The notes below the pieces were generated by a model that worked only from the letters and a program-made list of their open reading frames with translations, was not told the DNA's origin and ran no database searches. Positions 6,668 to 7,161 of a stretch of 7,161 nt of DNA are shown here, in pieces (position 1 is the stretch's first letter; each line of letters starts with the position of its first letter). The DNA lies in the NCBI RefSeq assembly GCF_934309415.1, contig NZ_CAKRDI010000055.1, positions 1 through 7,161 of the forward strand. Direction: 5' to 3'. A program made the translations under genes and the position numbers. Origin of the DNA: an uncultured Mediterraneibacter sp. GTDB taxonomy: Bacteria; Bacillota; Clostridia; Lachnospirales; Lachnospiraceae.

Positions 6668-7108
6668 ATGAACACCATGAAAAGAATTTTTGTATTGATT
6701 TTAGCGGTCACTATGATGTTGACTCTTGCAGCCTGCGGAAATTCTGCCCCGGCAGAATCTGCTTCGGAAAATGAAACACAAACATCAAACAGTACAAATG
6801 TACAAACAGAAGGAAACAGTCATATGTTAGTGGCGTATTTTTCTCTTGCAGGCGAACAGTACGGCGTTGGTGTGATTGAAGAAGGAAATACCAGTATTAT
6901 TGCTCACATGATTGCAGAGCAGACCGGAGCAGACCTGTTTGAGATTGAGGCCGTTACACCATATCCTACTTCACAAAGTGAACTACTGGAAGTTTCTCAG
7001 CAGGAAATGGCGGATAATGCCCGTCCGGAGATTGCCGGTACTGTGGATAATATGGAAGATTATGCCACAATCTTTATCGGATATCCTAAAATGGAGTACA
7101 GTTTATAG
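6668..7108 (+). CDS. Flavodoxin-like lipoprotein, truncated (probable broken gene)
   Basis: This reading frame encodes 146 residues. Residues 1-22 are a signal peptide (K5-R6, hydrophobic 7-22) ending in the lipobox L20-AA-C23, so the protein should be lipid-anchored outside the membrane. A polar Ser/Thr/Asn/Glu linker (24-52) follows, then a flavodoxin domain with L54-VAYFS, the 13-residue insertion seen in this group, and G73-N-T75. GADLFEIE, PYP and NARPE match the flavodoxin at 1601. After G138-Y-P140 the similarity stops: six unrelated residues and a TAG replace the expected tryptophan motif, the third FMN loop and the final helix, about 80 residues in all. FMN binding is unlikely as it stands. 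GGAGG (6656-6660) is 7 bases from the ATG. An internal ATG at 6824, with AGGA (6811-6814) 9 bases upstream, would start exactly at the flavodoxin domain without the lipoprotein part. The family assignment is firm; whether the product is functional is doubtful. Confidence 0.8.
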   Translation: MNTMKRIFVLILAVTMMLTLAACGNSAPAESASENETQTSNSTNVQTEGNSHMLVAYFSLAGEQYGVGVIEEGNTSIIAHMIAEQTGADLFEIEAVTPYPTSQSELLEVSQQEMADNARPEIAGTVDNMEDYATIFIGYPKMEYSL

Positions 7109-7161
7109 TAGTGTATAGCGTGTACCAAGTTATAATTATGGGGTTGAAAATAACAGTATAC
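7109..7161. other. Unassigned sequence after the broken flavodoxin
   Basis: These AT-rich bases show no flavodoxin similarity in any frame. One + frame is open from 7090 to the window edge, with possible starts at GTG 7111, GTG 7120 and ATG 7138 (MGLKITVY onward). None has a good ribosome binding site at proper spacing. A TATAAT (7131-7136) is present without a matching -35 box. This could be the edge of an inserted element or the start of another gene, but the window ends too soon to tell. Confidence 0.25.

Noticed and set aside
7131..7161. TATAAT and a possible start of a new gene at 7138
   Set aside because: No -35 partner at proper spacing, no ribosome binding site before the ATG, and only eight codons visible.
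1..7161. CRISPR arrays, tRNA or rRNA genes, transposases, intrinsic terminators
   Set aside because: No regularly spaced repeats, no tRNA-like cloverleaf or rRNA sequence, no transposase or integrase frame, and no GC stem followed by a T-run was seen on either strand.

Overview
The window looks like chromosomal DNA of a low-to-mid GC Gram-positive anaerobe, most likely a gut Clostridia/Lachnospiraceae member. The basis is strong GGAGG-type ribosome binding sites at nearly every gene, moderate GC with many AT-rich gaps, a lipoprotein signal with an LAAC lipobox, and protein types (MATE exporters, small clostridial flavodoxins, DkgA-like aldo/keto reductases) that I associate with that group. 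This placement is from recollection of families, not from a search. All supported genes are on the + strand.

Layout. Positions 1-224 form a leader region: a good sigma-A-type promoter (14-43), a palindrome just downstream of the expected transcript start (61-74), a possible 11-codon leader peptide with its own ribosome binding site (141-176), and a long imperfect hairpin (146-192). Next come a MATE exporter (225-1619), a cytosolic flavodoxin overlapping it by 19 bases (1601-2125), and an aldo/keto reductase (2176-3030). A structured 124-base gap is followed by a short-chain dehydrogenase/reductase (3155-3988). Directly behind it is the C-terminal third of another type of aldo/keto reductase that has lost its catalytic part (about 3996-4367). 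The second half holds an aldo/keto reductase (4426-5283), a second, only distantly related MATE exporter (5286-6665) and a lipoprotein-type flavodoxin (6668-7108) whose flavodoxin domain breaks off after a Gly-Tyr-Pro motif. The last 50 bases look unrelated to the flavodoxin.

The region reads as two modules with the same ingredients in different order: MATE-flavodoxin-AKR(-SDR) and AKR-MATE-flavodoxin. A reasonable but untested inference is a stress or detoxification locus. Flavodoxin-type and nicotinamide-dependent reductases would reduce quinones, aldehydes or other electrophiles, and MATE pumps would export the substrates or products. The AKR remnant and the broken flavodoxin show that the locus has been rearranged. 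No regulator gene, RNA gene, CRISPR array, transposase or convincing terminator is visible. I do not see a clearly new biological system. The least explained parts are the 5' leader with its palindromes and the lipid-anchored, truncated flavodoxin.
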